This document shows, piece after piece, positions 1-10,500 of a DNA stretch of 64,000 nt. The notes beneath the pieces were generated by a model that saw nothing but the letters and a program-made list of their open reading frames with translations, did no database searches and was not told the DNA's origin. Each line of letters starts with the position of its first letter. Position 1 is the stretch's first letter. This DNA is from Symsagittifera roscoffensis (lineage: Eukaryota > Xenacoelomorpha > Acoela > Convolutidae), in assembly GCF_963678635.1 (NCBI RefSeq), contig NC_087062.1, forward strand, positions 94,153,845 to 94,217,844, given 5' to 3'. A program made the position numbers and the translations under genes.

Positions 1-208
1 GTTTACGCGAGTTAGTTCCAGAATGAGAACAACTGTATACTAAGTTTAATTCAAATTGCTCTGGTGTTGAAACTACAAGTAGTTTCAACACTTACAAATA
101 AGTTGGTTGCTAGTTTGATGGAGTAAGATTTGTTAGTATTTAATATTTTATAGAGATAAAATATCATAATAATAACCAATGATAAATACTAGTTTATATC
201 TGGTTCCA
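1..208 (-). repeat. 3' LTR of the old minus-strand element, partial
   Basis: From about position 31 the sequence matches the minus-strand LTR at 4743-5086. It ends at 208 in the reverse complement of TGGAACC, followed by the reverse complement of the short purine tract that also precedes the 3' LTR of the full element. The rest of the LTR is missing or outside the window. A 28-nt hairpin sits at 64-91. Confidence 0.8.
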
Positions 209-1396
209 CCCATCCGGGGTTTAGAGAGTTTTAGTTTTTCAATGTTCTTATTGTAGTGGAGGATGGATGGTGGTGTTTTTCTTTAGAGGTTGCGAGCATA
301 TTCTTTTTTCTGGTTTGGAAGAAGAGATGTTATCACGAGAGTTTCGGGAGATCGTACTATGATTTCTGATCGGTTGTCATGAGTGTTGATCTGGTTGATT
401 TTAGAGAATAGGAATGGTCTAATCACATTCGAGAGTGTCGTGTTGTTCGACTTTGGATGCAGTGCCTGGTGACTTGGATCTGTACGTTGACTAGAACATC
501 GAGATGGTCATTGTTCTGTTGCAATGGGTTTCCTTTGCTGCGATGCCAAGTCGCACTTTAAATCCGTTGAGTGTAGTGACTGTAGGCAGCATATCGGGTA
601 AATTTTGCCATTCCGTAGTTGGAGTGTGATTGGGTTGTCAAATTTCTTGCTGCTCGTCTTTGGGCTGTATGTAATCTATATTATGCCTTGTATTATTTAC
701 ATATACAAAACTTTGTTAATTTTGTTTTTAGTTATGATCTTGTATTAATTTTTATTGCAAAACCTTTCTTGTTTTAGTTCGGTTATTTTAGAGAGAATAA
801 TTTATCCAGTTCTAAGCTTGCTTTAATCCGGTTTGGGTACCGTTGGTTTTCTTTTCTTGGTCATGCTGTTAGGTTGTGGTTTGTGGTGTTTAGTAAGCTT
901 GCGTTGGTTAGTTTGGATTATTATATAATTCCTTTCCAAGCGGATTAAAGGAAAGTTTGAAATGTGTTAAAATTGGTTAGAGTTGTTATCAGTGAAAGTT
1001 AAAAGTTAAATTCATTATTTTAAACAATTCCTCGTGGGCGAGCTGTGCGATTGTGGATAGGATTGTGGGCGAGTGAATATTTAAAATTACAAAGAAGCGT
1101 CTTTGAAAAGGTTAGTACTGCTTTAATTTTATAGGCAACTTTTAATATTTTACTACTTTGAAATTATGAAGTTTACTGCTTGATTTGGGGGTTGAAATTA
1201 TCAATTTATTTTCAATTGTAAGAATAAATTGCATGCGGTAAATGAGTTCTTATATTAATTTATTGCTTTGTATGGAAAATTTTACTTCTTCATTTATTTA
1301 TGGGTTAATACAAATTTTACAAACGATTCTAAAAAAGTTTTCTGTTTTTTGTTTCATTTTTCATTTTTGTAGATGATTGATGATTGCCTGTGAAAA

Positions 1397-1479
1397 CTAA
1401 AGGAAAAGAGAAAACATTTTTTAAGAAGGGTTAGTTTTGTTTCGAATTTATTAGATTAATTTATTTAATTCCTACTTAC
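1397..1479 (-). other. Conserved intron just after the last ORF stop codon (old copy)
   Basis: On the minus strand the decayed last ORF ends in a TAA, and a GTAAGTA donor follows at once. A branch-point-like ACTAAC, a pyrimidine tract and TTTAG follow, giving an 83-nt intron. The full-length element has a 79-nt intron in exactly the same place, although the sequence between the signals has drifted. Confidence 0.65.
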
Positions 1480-1580
1480 GTTATTCATCGGGGAAGAAAC
1501 CATGGGGAAAAACGTTGTGGATTATTTCTGATGATGTGATTAGTTTAGCTAGTAAGCGAATGATGAAATTCGTTTAGAGA
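1480..1580 (-). pseudogene. C-terminal remnant of the element's last ORF
   Basis: The minus-strand translation lines up with the last 30 or so residues of the 601-codon ORF at 37867-39672, including the terminal FPHGFFPD. Many differences are synonymous or conservative, and an in-frame stop shows decay. At about 1580 the alignment jumps to the spacer near 33640 of the full element, so an internal deletion of about 5.9 kb removed the small membrane ORFs, the envelope ORF and most of the last ORF. Confidence 0.7.
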
Positions 1581-2790
1581 AGTGGCCAAAGCAATTCAAG
1601 TGTGTTCGGGTTATTTATTAGTTTTTTGACAAGTAGGTTGAGTTTAAGCAGATTTTGGTGAGGGGAAGTTTGGAGGGCTATTACGGGAGTTCCTAGTTTT
1701 ATTTGTATTTATTGGATGATCGGGGGTATTTTAGAGTTATTTGTACTTTAGGCTTATTAAATATTTTTGCTTGAGGGTATTTCGAGGTCTAAGTTGGGAA
1801 CAATACTGTTGATTTTTGTTCTAGTTGACAGAAGAGGGTCGTAATTTTGAGGTTTTGTTTATTTCAGTTGTCAAATTTGAGCTGGTTGCTTACTTTGACC
1901 TGGAGGTCTTAAAGTTATAGTTAGAGATACGCTTGAAGGGGATTGTTTGTCGGCTAAAGAAGTCGTGTTAAAAATGAGGTGATGATTCGGAAAAGCTTCT
2001 GATTGGCTGAACTTGAAATAGTTTGTTCAAGTGTTTTTTAGCATGAATTTTGAGAAAATGTTTGGTCCATGAAAATATCTTCAAGAGGTAAAATGTCAAA
2101 TAATTCAAAGTGGTTTTTGAAATTCAACTTTCTTTAATATTTTAGATTGCGGGATGAATGTTTTGTAATCTTTTCGTGGCTGATTACGAACTCGCAATGA
2201 TTATCTATGTGGAAATTTTTCTTTTTGATCTTGTGGTATAATTTTTCCTTCAAATTTTTGATTTTTTTTTCTGTTTGAGTGATTTTTTTGTTGTAATCGG
2301 AGTTTTTGTGAATAACTTTGAGTCCGGTAAAGGAGTATAATTGAGTTAGTTCGCAAAGAGCGTACTCTTTCGGATAATAAAGAAAATGTTGTTTCGATGT
2401 TGAACGATTTCTTTTCTGTTTAAGTCTGTAATTGTATGTTACATCAGTGGGTTTATCAATTATTTGATACGGTCCTTTTCGGAGTGGTTTTAATTTTTCA
2501 AAAATTACTTTTTGTGTTGTAAAGTTTGGAACTAAAACATGTTACGATTTTTAAATCTGTGGGTGGGGTAAATCGGGAATTTATTTGTGAATTAAAATTT
2601 TGTCTTAATAATAATTTTTTTGTTACTTTCTGGTAAATTTCGTTGTGTGTTTGTGTTTTTGTCTCTGTTTAAAATCCATTCGATATGTGTACTGGAAGCT
2701 AATTTTAATCTTTGTGGATGATGAAAGTGATCTTCATCGTGGGTATGTAGTGGTAGATTATAACATTTTGATGAAATATGCCCAAATTCC
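1580..2790 (-). pseudogene. Decayed integrase C-terminal region and spacer (old copy)
   Basis: The minus-strand sequence aligns with about 32340-33645 of the full-length element. It covers the end of the integrase core, the C-terminal chromatin-side region and the AT-rich spacer after it. Frames are broken. Where the full element has its in-frame TAA (32586-32588), this copy has a sense codon. It supports reading the downstream segment as part of integrase. Confidence 0.7.
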
Positions 2791-3159
2791 TTGTTTTTTG
2801 GTAGATTTCAGAGGTCTGTGTTGGGACGCGAATTTTTCTGATGTTGATGTTCTGGGGCTGCTTTTATTGCCTAATCTGGGTCTTATAGGCTAGATTTTGC
2901 GTCTCGCAAAATAAGATTTCACGATTTTTTGAATCAGTTGAAAAATTTGACCTACAAAGTTCATTAAAAATTGGGCCATTTTTGGCCTGTTTTTCGAGGG
3001 TTTTTCGTGCAATTTGTGTCTTAAACTTTATTGTGTGTGCTCACAATGGGGTCTAACATTTACGGACAATCATTGTCGGAGTGTCTCTAATTTAATTTGT
3101 GCCACCTTTTAAATTCAGTTTTTTGGTACTTGCGTCTCTTCGTTTTTAAAATCGTTTCC

Positions 3160-3330
3160 TAATAATTTGTTTTTGTTTGTTTATATTTTTTTTTCTTATT
3201 GTTTGCCTTTTTGTTCTTATGTATCCTATTGTTTGTCTGTGTGGTCTGATTACGAGGTCGTATTTTCGTTGTTAATTAAACAATTGTATTTTATGATTGT
3301 TTGTTTGTTTCCTAAATTGTCTCTTGACAT
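3160..3330 (-). pseudogene. N-terminal remnant of element ORF1
   Basis: From the minus-strand ATG at 3330-3328 the translation begins like ORF1 of the full element (24430), sharing LGNKQTI, and then shifts frame. The conserved start position supports that ATG as the real start of ORF1. Confidence 0.6.
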
Positions 3331-3752
3331 ACGATTTTCTGCGGTTAGCTTAACTTGGGTCGTATATTTGAGCTGGAGAGTGTACTTTCTTGTGACTAAT
3401 TCTAAGCTATGATAGACCTACCTAGTCTTACTTAGGGGTTGTGATTAGTGATCCAGGGTTCGAGAATAGTAAATCGATCCACAAGGTTCAGGTATAATTA
3501 GAACACAAGTAGTTCGGTAGATACTATTTTTTGATTTACTAAGTTTAAGTACTATCCTGGGTCAGTTAAGAGGGGGGATCAAGTGAAGGTTGAGTAAACG
3601 AAGTTCTTCACTGTTTATCTTAATTAGAATGGTTAGTTCTTGAAAAATTTCTGTTAATTCTGGGTCTCTAAAAAGGTTTGGGTAGTGAATCGACGTTTGA
3701 GGTTGTTAGACACTAATTTAATTTGGGAGGGGAGAACAGAATTGTTATATTT

Positions 3753-4115
3753 GATCCAAGGATAAGCCTTGATGATCAGAAAAGTAAATTTAGTTTAATT
3801 TATTTTACAGATCCAAGAGAAGCCTTGATGATCAGAATATTTAGATAAAATTAATTCATTTCAAGTTAAGTGAAATTAATTTAAAGATCCAAAGGAAGCC
3901 TTGATGATCAGAATATTTAGATAAAGTTAATTTATTTTAAGTTAAGTGAAATTAATTTAAAGATCCAAGGGAAGCCTTGATGATCAGAATTTTTAGATAA
4001 AGTTAATTTATTTTAATTTAAGTGAAATTAATTTAAAGATCCAAGGGAAGCCTTGATTATCTATTATTTTAATTGAAATTAATTTAAGTGAAAACAAGGA
4101 TAAGCCATGATAACT
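3753..4115 (-). repeat. Leader tandem repeat with hairpins, about six copies
   Basis: About six imperfect units of roughly 70-76 bp start near 3753, 3810, 3886, 3962, 4038 and 4095. In RNA sense most units contain CAAGG, a 4-5 nt loop and CCTTG, flanked by GATC. The same module occurs twice in the leader of the full-length element (23828-23912). Stems persist while loops change. Confidence 0.75.
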
Positions 4116-4439
4116 TTTAGGTAAAGGTTTAAATGAAGAAAAGATTAAGTGTTTAGTTTTGATGATGTTAATGTTTTAAGATTTGGTGCTATGTTTTAGT
4201 TGATGAAGCTGGGATGAATGGATGATTTATATATACTAACAATTATGCTTTATACTTTATTATTTTTGTATTTTATATTCAACAAATAGTTTTTCCAAGA
4301 TGTTTTTAATACTCGAGATTTTTAAGGAGAACGACTAGAGTTGTTTTTATCAATCGTTATTGTATAAATATTAGGTTTAGCGCCATGAAAGGTTATTGAA
4401 GATGTCTCTTCAAAATTTTATGTCAGTAAATGAAAATTT

Positions 4440-4650
4440 ATGTTTACCGCTGGAAGTAATCTAAATATAAAAGTTTGATCTCATTTTTGTCGTACAATCA
4501 TGAAATCGATTGATAGATTTCTCCTAGTCGTACGTCGTCTCTTGTCCGAGGTCTTCTTCCAATACCGGGTAGTTCTCGTATTGTTCGGAAAATTGGCTCT
4601 AATATATTGAGTCGTGAAGACATTTCTACTAAATTTTTGTCATATAACAT
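4440..4650 (-). pseudogene. Decayed copy of the conserved leader ORF
   Basis: The minus-strand translation matches the 77-codon leader ORF of the full element (23263-23496). ELPGIGRRPRTRDD is identical despite third-position changes. A frameshift and later a stop then break it. The position between primer-binding site and ORF1 is the same in both elements. Confidence 0.6.
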
Positions 4651-4742
4651 TTTTTTTAAATGTTGTATTTGTCTAAGTCTAATATATTTTTTCTAAATCT
4701 CGGTTAGTTAAGGTCTGTTCGAGACTTTTTGGTCGCATCAGA

Positions 4743-5086
4743 TGAGTTATGTATAGGTTACTGTACTCATAGAGTAAATTCAGATAAGGTACACCGTCTG
4801 CTCGTCACGCTATCTTATTTTCGGCCGGATAGACTCGTGCAACTTCTTAGTCTAATACCGATCTTAATCTTACTCTTATATCTCCATCTCTCAATAGATC
4901 TAGTGTACAACTGTATTCTAAGTTTAGTTCAAATTGCTCTGGTGTTGAAACTACAAGTAGTTTCAACACTTATAATTAAGTGGGTTGTTAGTTTGATGGA
5001 GTATGATTGGTTAGTCTTTAATATTCTATAGAGATGAAATATCATAATAATAACCAATAATAAAAACTAGTTTAGATCTGGTTCCA
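4743..5086 (-). repeat. 5' LTR of the old minus-strand element
   Basis: A 344-bp shortened version of the 410-bp LTR, in reverse orientation. It runs from TGAGT to GTTCCA on the plus strand, that is TGGAAC...CA on its own strand. The primer-binding site lies next to it (4731-4740) with one change relative to the full element. A perfect 13-bp-stem hairpin lies at 4942-4969. Confidence 0.85.
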
Positions 5087-5200
5087 TAATATTATTTTAT
5101 GCACCATCAGGAACTTCTTTCTTTCAACGCTCAAAAGTGATTCTGAAATCGTTATGAGGCAAACTAAACAAATTGAGTCTGGGTAGATACTGATTTCAGC

Positions 5201-5830
5201 CAGGGGGGATCTAGGATTTTCTCGAGGGGGGGGGGGGCGGATTTTCAATAAATTTTCGAAAATTTTGTCGACCTTTTTTTTAGGTCAACCAAATTGATTT
5301 TTCGAGCTCTCCCAAAGCACTGCTTTGCCCCTGTTTTGGCCGAATTTTCTGCGCTGCAGGCAAAATTTTGAAAAAACAGGCCAAAAAAGGCGTTTTTAGG
5401 AACTTTTTGGAAAATTTTGACCAAAAAATCGCGTTTTTTCGGCGCGCGCACCCCCTTTAAAACTAGTATATATTGGTGCCTGGGGCCAAAGGCGCCTTTA
5501 GAAAAATTTTAGGGTCCGTCCCCAAAAATGGATATCTCAAAATAGTACAAAGGGGGGCCCTTTAAGTCGACAGGGGGTCGAATCCCTGAGGGATAAAGGC
5601 GTCCGCCCCCCTCCCCCCCTAAATCCGCTACTGATCGTGTGCGTGAGTGTGACTCTAAAGATTTGAGGTTTTCAGCATTGGGGTGTGGTTTACGAACCTG
5701 TACGTGTTGGGGCGTGGCTGGTGCAAAGTGGGCATGTGGATCAACTATGCCACTACCTGCTCCACCCAGTTCAACCCCCCAACCCCCAACCCCCCCCCCC
5801 CCAACCCCCACCCCCCTAAATCCGCTACTG
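5201..5830 (+). mobile_element. Composite hAT-like short element carrying a receptor exon-2 fragment
   Basis: The element starts CAGGGGGGATCTAGG and ends AAATCCGCTACTG. It is flanked by a perfect 8-bp direct repeat, ATTTCAGC (5193-5200 and 5831-5838), as expected for hAT-type insertion. Positions 5201-5633 match the element at 8273-8680, including that element's own right end. Positions 5634-5772 then match host DNA 8681-8819, which is the right target-site repeat, the end of intron 1, its splice acceptor and the first 97 nt of exon 2. One base difference was seen. A C-rich run and a second right end (to 5830) close the element. No transposase is present. Confidence 0.8.
5676..5772 (+). pseudogene. 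Copied fragment of receptor exon 2 inside the hAT-like element
   Basis: Ninety-seven nt identical, bar one base, to 8723-8819, preceded by the same TTTTCAG acceptor. It encodes the region leading into TM3 and stops before the DRLL motif. It sits upstream of exon 1, so it is not part of the normal exon order. Confidence 0.85.
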
Positions 5831-5838
5831 ATTTCAGC

Positions 5839-6529
5839 GGAAAAATTGTCTTTACCTGGACACGGTATGAAAACATATTAAATGCAAGTTAAAAGTAACC
5901 GTTCATTATAAATTGTCTCATCTCGTAGGAGATTTCCGAACTAAGTATCGTCTTCAGTCTTCGCCTTGATAAGAGCAATTTTGAGAAGATATTGTTCATA
6001 ATTCTTGACGTCCCGCTAACCACTCCATTAATGTCAATTTGCCCATAGTTAGGAATAGGTAATAATTCAAACGAGTAAAACGGATTTATTGTAAGGCTTT
6101 TTCACATTTATGAATAGAAACTTTGAGCAAACAAAGAGGGTTATCATTCAGTCTCAGTTGATAAATTCGATGACAATTGAAGTTTTAAAAATAGATATGC
6201 AGTGAAACTCAACAAAAAAAGTTGCCTCATTGATCCAAATTTTCAGTGCTTCGAGAAAAAAAGCAAATCAAACTATGTGAGTACAATCTTGTAAAACTAG
6301 TGTTTTACTGGATTACTGTCAAAGTAACCCAAGCCTAAATTTGCATGATTGAAGTAGGAAAGAATTTAGGCAGACAATGGGTTGAGTTAAGTGATAGGCA
6401 ATTATCAAAAATTCGAGCTATAAAAGCATATTTTTTGCAAAATTTGAAAAACATTTTAGGAAGTGCGGACGATTTTTTAAAAAATCCAGAGTTCCTTCCT
6501 TGTTCAAAATAATTTGTGGTCAATGTCCT
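5839..6529. other. Gene-free stretch, nothing recognised
   Basis: AT-rich sequence between two hAT-like elements. No coding frame, RNA gene or clear repeat could be supported. Confidence 0.5.
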
Positions 6530-6934
6530 GTACTCGTATGCCCCCTCTTCAGGGATGCGACCCCCTGCTGACCCAAAAGGTCCCCCTTTGTGCTTTTTTG
6601 AGATATCCATTTTTGGCTGGCGGACCATTAAATTTTTCTAAATGCGCTTTTGTCGCCAATATTTATTATTGCTGAGAGAGAAGAGCGCACCAAAAGATGC
6701 AATTTTTTGCTCAAAGTTTCCCAAAAAGTGCCTGAAAACGCCTTTTTTTTACCTGTTTTTTTTTTCAAAAATTTGCATGCGGCGCAGAAAATTTGCCAAA
6801 AGAAGGTCTTTATTTAGTGCTTTGGAAGAGCTCGGGAAAATCAAATTTATCAACCTAAAAAAAAAATAAACTAATTTTTCGAAAAATCTTTAAAAATCCG
6901 CTCCGCCCTCGAAAAAATCCTAGATCCACCCCTG
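6530..6934 (-). mobile_element. Diverged hAT-like short element
   Basis: Reverse-oriented relative of 8273-8680. On its own strand it begins CAGGGGTGGATCTAGG (plus-strand end 6934). It shares the body segment containing AATGGATATCTCAAA and the G-rich segment after it. The other end is too diverged to fix exactly, so the left boundary is approximate. Confidence 0.65.
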
Positions 6935-6942
6935 CCTATCAG

Positions 6943-7274
6943 CATTTTTTTTCAGTTTATTGCAGCGTTGTTTGTTCTACAGATTTATTATCCTTTACTC
7001 CTTTGCCTTTAGAAATTAAGAGGTGGTAGTAAGAGGTGGGCTTTTTTTGATGAAAACGATAATTGAAATTGATTTTTTTTCCAATCTGCTCCCTAAATTT
7101 CAGTGAAAGGGTTTCTTTTAATTTACTTATTTCTGACCTGCAGCCATGTTCCTTCGAGCCCTAATTTCTTCTTTTATAGAAGAAAATAGAGTTATTTAGT
7201 TTGATTCTTGCTTCAATTTTTTTGATTATTTGGAAGTTTCTTAGCTTGAAAACAGCGCTCATACAACGTCGGAA
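6943..7274 (+). promoter_or_regulatory. 5' flank of the receptor gene
   Basis: About 330 bp between the hAT-like element and the first coding ATG. It should hold the 5' UTR and perhaps the promoter, but no TATA box or initiator could be assigned with confidence. Confidence 0.3.
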
Positions 7275-7564
7275 ATGGACAACACAACCGCAGTTTTAGA
7301 AGTGTCGACACTTTCATCATCTGCTGGGTCGCAATCAACAGGTGTGAACGAAGAGGAGTACTTGAGCGATACTTTCGTGAGTCTGCTGTTCTGGATAAAC
7401 GCAGTGGTCGTGCCCGCGTTTGGCTTTCTCGGCATCGTCCTAAACACTCTCGGCGTTCTGACTCTGACTTATATGGGCGTGAACACTTCGTCTACTCTGT
7501 ACATGCTCATAATCTGTGTGGGGGATAGCATCTCAGGATTTGTAGACGCTATTCTATCGGTTGG
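7275..7564 (+). CDS. Receptor exon 1 (N-terminus, TM1, TM2)
   Basis: The ATG at 7275 opens a Ser/Thr-rich extracellular N-terminus of about 30 residues. TM1 follows (about residues 35-63, with GIVLNTLG) and then TM2 (about 72-97, with CVGDSISG). The donor is taken as GG|GTTAGT at 7564/7565, because it gives phase 2 like every later intron and joins smoothly to IGVWF of exon 2. Reading on past the donor meets a stop at about 7616. Confidence 0.8.
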
Positions 7565-10500
7565 GTTAGTGTTAGGATATGGGTTTCATTGGAGAATGCT
7601 CTCGTTTGTCTTATAAAACAGGTCGGCTCCGATGGCATCTTCTTCACATTGGATAAAGTTTTAACAGGATCGCGTGAATTTGTTCTGAACCTTATCAAAT
7701 GAATTACGCTCAAAAACACTCACAGCACAATTCTAGCGATGGTGTCCAAAAGTGTTGGAAAATTGGTAAATGCTTTTTAAAATTAGTTCTAAAGTCACGA
7801 GCTGATCAGGATTTTCTCGAAGAGGATTGCAAATTTCCCAAAAAATTATATTTTATACGCAGACCAAAATTATTTTCTCAGCTCGTCCAAAACAGGGCTC
7901 TTTTTCCTTCCCCCCCCCACCTGCAAATTTTTACATGTAAATTTGTTGACCACATTGTCCGATTGTTATGAAAATTTACATACAGACTAATAAGGCCACA
8001 AAAAACATATTTGGTCTTCATACTCAACCTCGTAAAACCACTCGTTACACTAATATATTGAAGCTCGTGTGAGGTGGGGGGGGGGGAAGGAAAAAGAGCC
8101 CAAAACAGTTTTAAAACCCTAATTTGAGAAAACGTTTCTGAAATTTTTAAGACTCGAAAGCGATCAAAAATAAATACACCAATTTTAACAAAAAAATTCA
8201 AGGATCAGGCAATTTTTGAAGAAACGAACAGGCCGGAAAACATTCAAGAAGTCATAACCTTAGTAGCGTGTGCAGGCGCGGATCTAAGATTTTCTCGAGG
8301 GGGGGGGGGGGGCGGATTTTTAAAAAATACTTGAAAAATTTGTCGACCTTTTTTTCTCGCCCAAATCACTATAAAGACCCCATTTCGACCAAACTTTCTG
8401 CACCGCAGGCAAATTTTTCAGAAAACAGGCCAAGAAAAGCGTTTTGGAAAATATTGACCAAAAAATCACGTTTTTTGGCGCGCGTTCCTCAAAATTCGTA
8501 TATATTGGAGCCAAAGTCGCCTTTAGAAAAGCTTTAGGGCCAGTCAGCCAAAAATGGATATCTCAAAATAGTACAAAGGGGGGACCTTTTGGGTCGGCGG
8601 GGGGTCGAATCCCGAATCGCTGAGGGAAAGGCGTCCGCCAACCCCCCCCCCCCCCCCCCCCCCCCCTAAATCCGCTACTGATCGTGTGCGTGAGTGTGAC
8701 TCTAAAGATTTGAGGTTTTCAGCATTGGGGTGTGGTTTACGAACCTGTACGTGTTGGGGCGTGGCTGGTGCAAAGCGGGCATGTGGATCAACTATGCCAC
8801 TACCTGCTCCACCCAGTTCGTCCTCACCCTCTTCACCTTCGACAGACTCCTCCGGTGTCCATGCCCATCAAGTACAGGTCACTCAAGGCCAACCTCAGGT
8901 AGGAACTGCAAAAAGTTCATTCGCCATATCACGTGATCCAACCACAAGTTGGTACATTGAAAATAATACCATCACGTGATCAAATGTCAGGTAAGCACAC
9001 TACTTCTGTTTTTATTCAGACACCTTCCAGAACAAATAAGCTGATGTAATTTTCAAAAAAAAAATCAAATTTTCAATGTAATGTGTAATGAACGTTCGTG
9101 GGAGGGATTAACATTTGAACATTCGTGGGAAGGATTACGTCAATCATACACGATTTGAACGGTTTGAAGTTTTCGACTTAAGTTTCGACTCGTTTTCTCT
9201 ATCCTAATTGTGAACAGTACAGCCAATGAGAAGGCCTGAACTGTGAGGCCCCAAGTATTTTTTTTTACAGATATAAGCACTTTGTTTTGGGACAACGACA
9301 AAAAATTGTCAGCACAATAATTTTAGAAAACAATGAAATAAAACATATATATCATAAGATTAAAAGGTCAGTCAGAAAATACACATTAAACAACAAAGCC
9401 CAATTAGCCAAAAAAAGTTCGATGCTTAAATTATTTTTGGTTTACAAAAAAATCGTCATAACAAAGAATGCTGGAAAACAATCAAATTAAATACATATGA
9501 TATGTTTAAAACAAAAGTAGTCAATTTGACGAAGGATTTCTTTTCGGTAGAGTCGGACGATACATAAAAGTTTTGGTTCAAGTCGGTCGGAACATAGCAC
9601 GCTGTGTCGAAAACATTTGAAAAATTTTTTCCCTGTTCGAATCAATCGAAACTTTGGCCAGTTTGGGTCGAGTCGGTCAAAACATAACACGCTTGTTTCG
9701 AACTCAGTCGAAAACATTTTTTTCGATCAAGTCGGTCGAAACACAGCACGTTTGTGTCGAAAACAGTCAAATACATTTTTATTTTGGTCAAGTCGGTCAA
9801 AAATCAGCATGATTGTGTCGAAAACAGTCAAACACTTTTTTCCTCCGGTCGAGACTGTCGAAACATAACAAGTTTGTGTCGAAAACAGTCGAGCAAAATT
9901 TTTTGTCAGTTAAGCCAGTCGAATCATTGCCAGTTTGTGTCGAGTCGGACAAAACAAAGCACGCTTGTGTCGAAAACAGTCAAATACATTTTTATTTTGG
10001 TCAAGTCGGTCAAAAATCAGCATGATTGTGTCGAAAACAGTCAACCACCTTTTTCCTCCGGTCGAGACTGTCGAAACATAACACGCTTGTGTCGAAAACA
10101 GTCGAGCAAAATTTTTTGTCAGTTAAGCCAGTCGAATCATTGCCAGTTTGTGTCGAGTCGGTCGAAACACAGCACGTTTGTGTCGAAAACAGTCAAATAC
10201 CTTTTTATTTTGGTCAAGTCGGTCAAAAATCAGCATGATTGTGTCGAAAACAGTCAAACACTTTTTTCCTCCGGTCGAGACTGTCGAAACATAACAAGTT
10301 TGTGTCGAAAACAGTCGAGCAAAATTTTTTGTCAGTTAAGCCAGTCGAATCATTGCCAGTTTGTGTCGAGTCGGCCAAAACAAAGCACGCTTGTGTCGAA
10401 AACAGTCAAATACATTTTTATTTTGGTCAAGTCGGTCAAAAATCAGCATGATTGTGTCGAAAACAGTCAACCACCTTTTTCCTCCGGTCGAGACTGTCGA

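Larger units (their letters stand above)
1..5086 (-). mobile_element. Old, internally deleted relative of the giant LTR element
   Basis: Read on the minus strand, this stretch is a diverged and shortened copy of the element at 22766-41695. In element order: 5' LTR (4743-5086), primer-binding site, leader with repeated hairpins (about 3331-4730), start of ORF1 (start codon at 3330-3328), the C-terminal part of integrase and its downstream spacer (about 1580-2790), the last codons of the final ORF plus the post-stop intron (1397-1580), 3' noncoding region, and a partial 3' LTR (1-208). Gag, protease, RT, the small membrane ORFs and envelope are missing. Reading frames carry shifts and stops, and the two LTRs differ from each other by roughly a tenth, so it is old and non-autonomous. 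The stretch about 2790-3160 could not be matched with confidence. The element runs off the left edge. Confidence 0.85.
7565..8722 (+). other. Receptor intron 1
   Basis: A 1,158-bp intron with GTTAGT donor and TTTTCAG acceptor. It contains an inverted repeat with G/C-run arms (7895-7922 and 8072-8102) and a hAT-like element (8273-8680) whose right end lies 42 bp before exon 2. Confidence 0.75.

Noticed and set aside
5509..5881. Gly-rich and Pro-rich frames on both strands
   Set aside because: They read through G/C runs of the hAT-like element and the copied exon in wrong frames.
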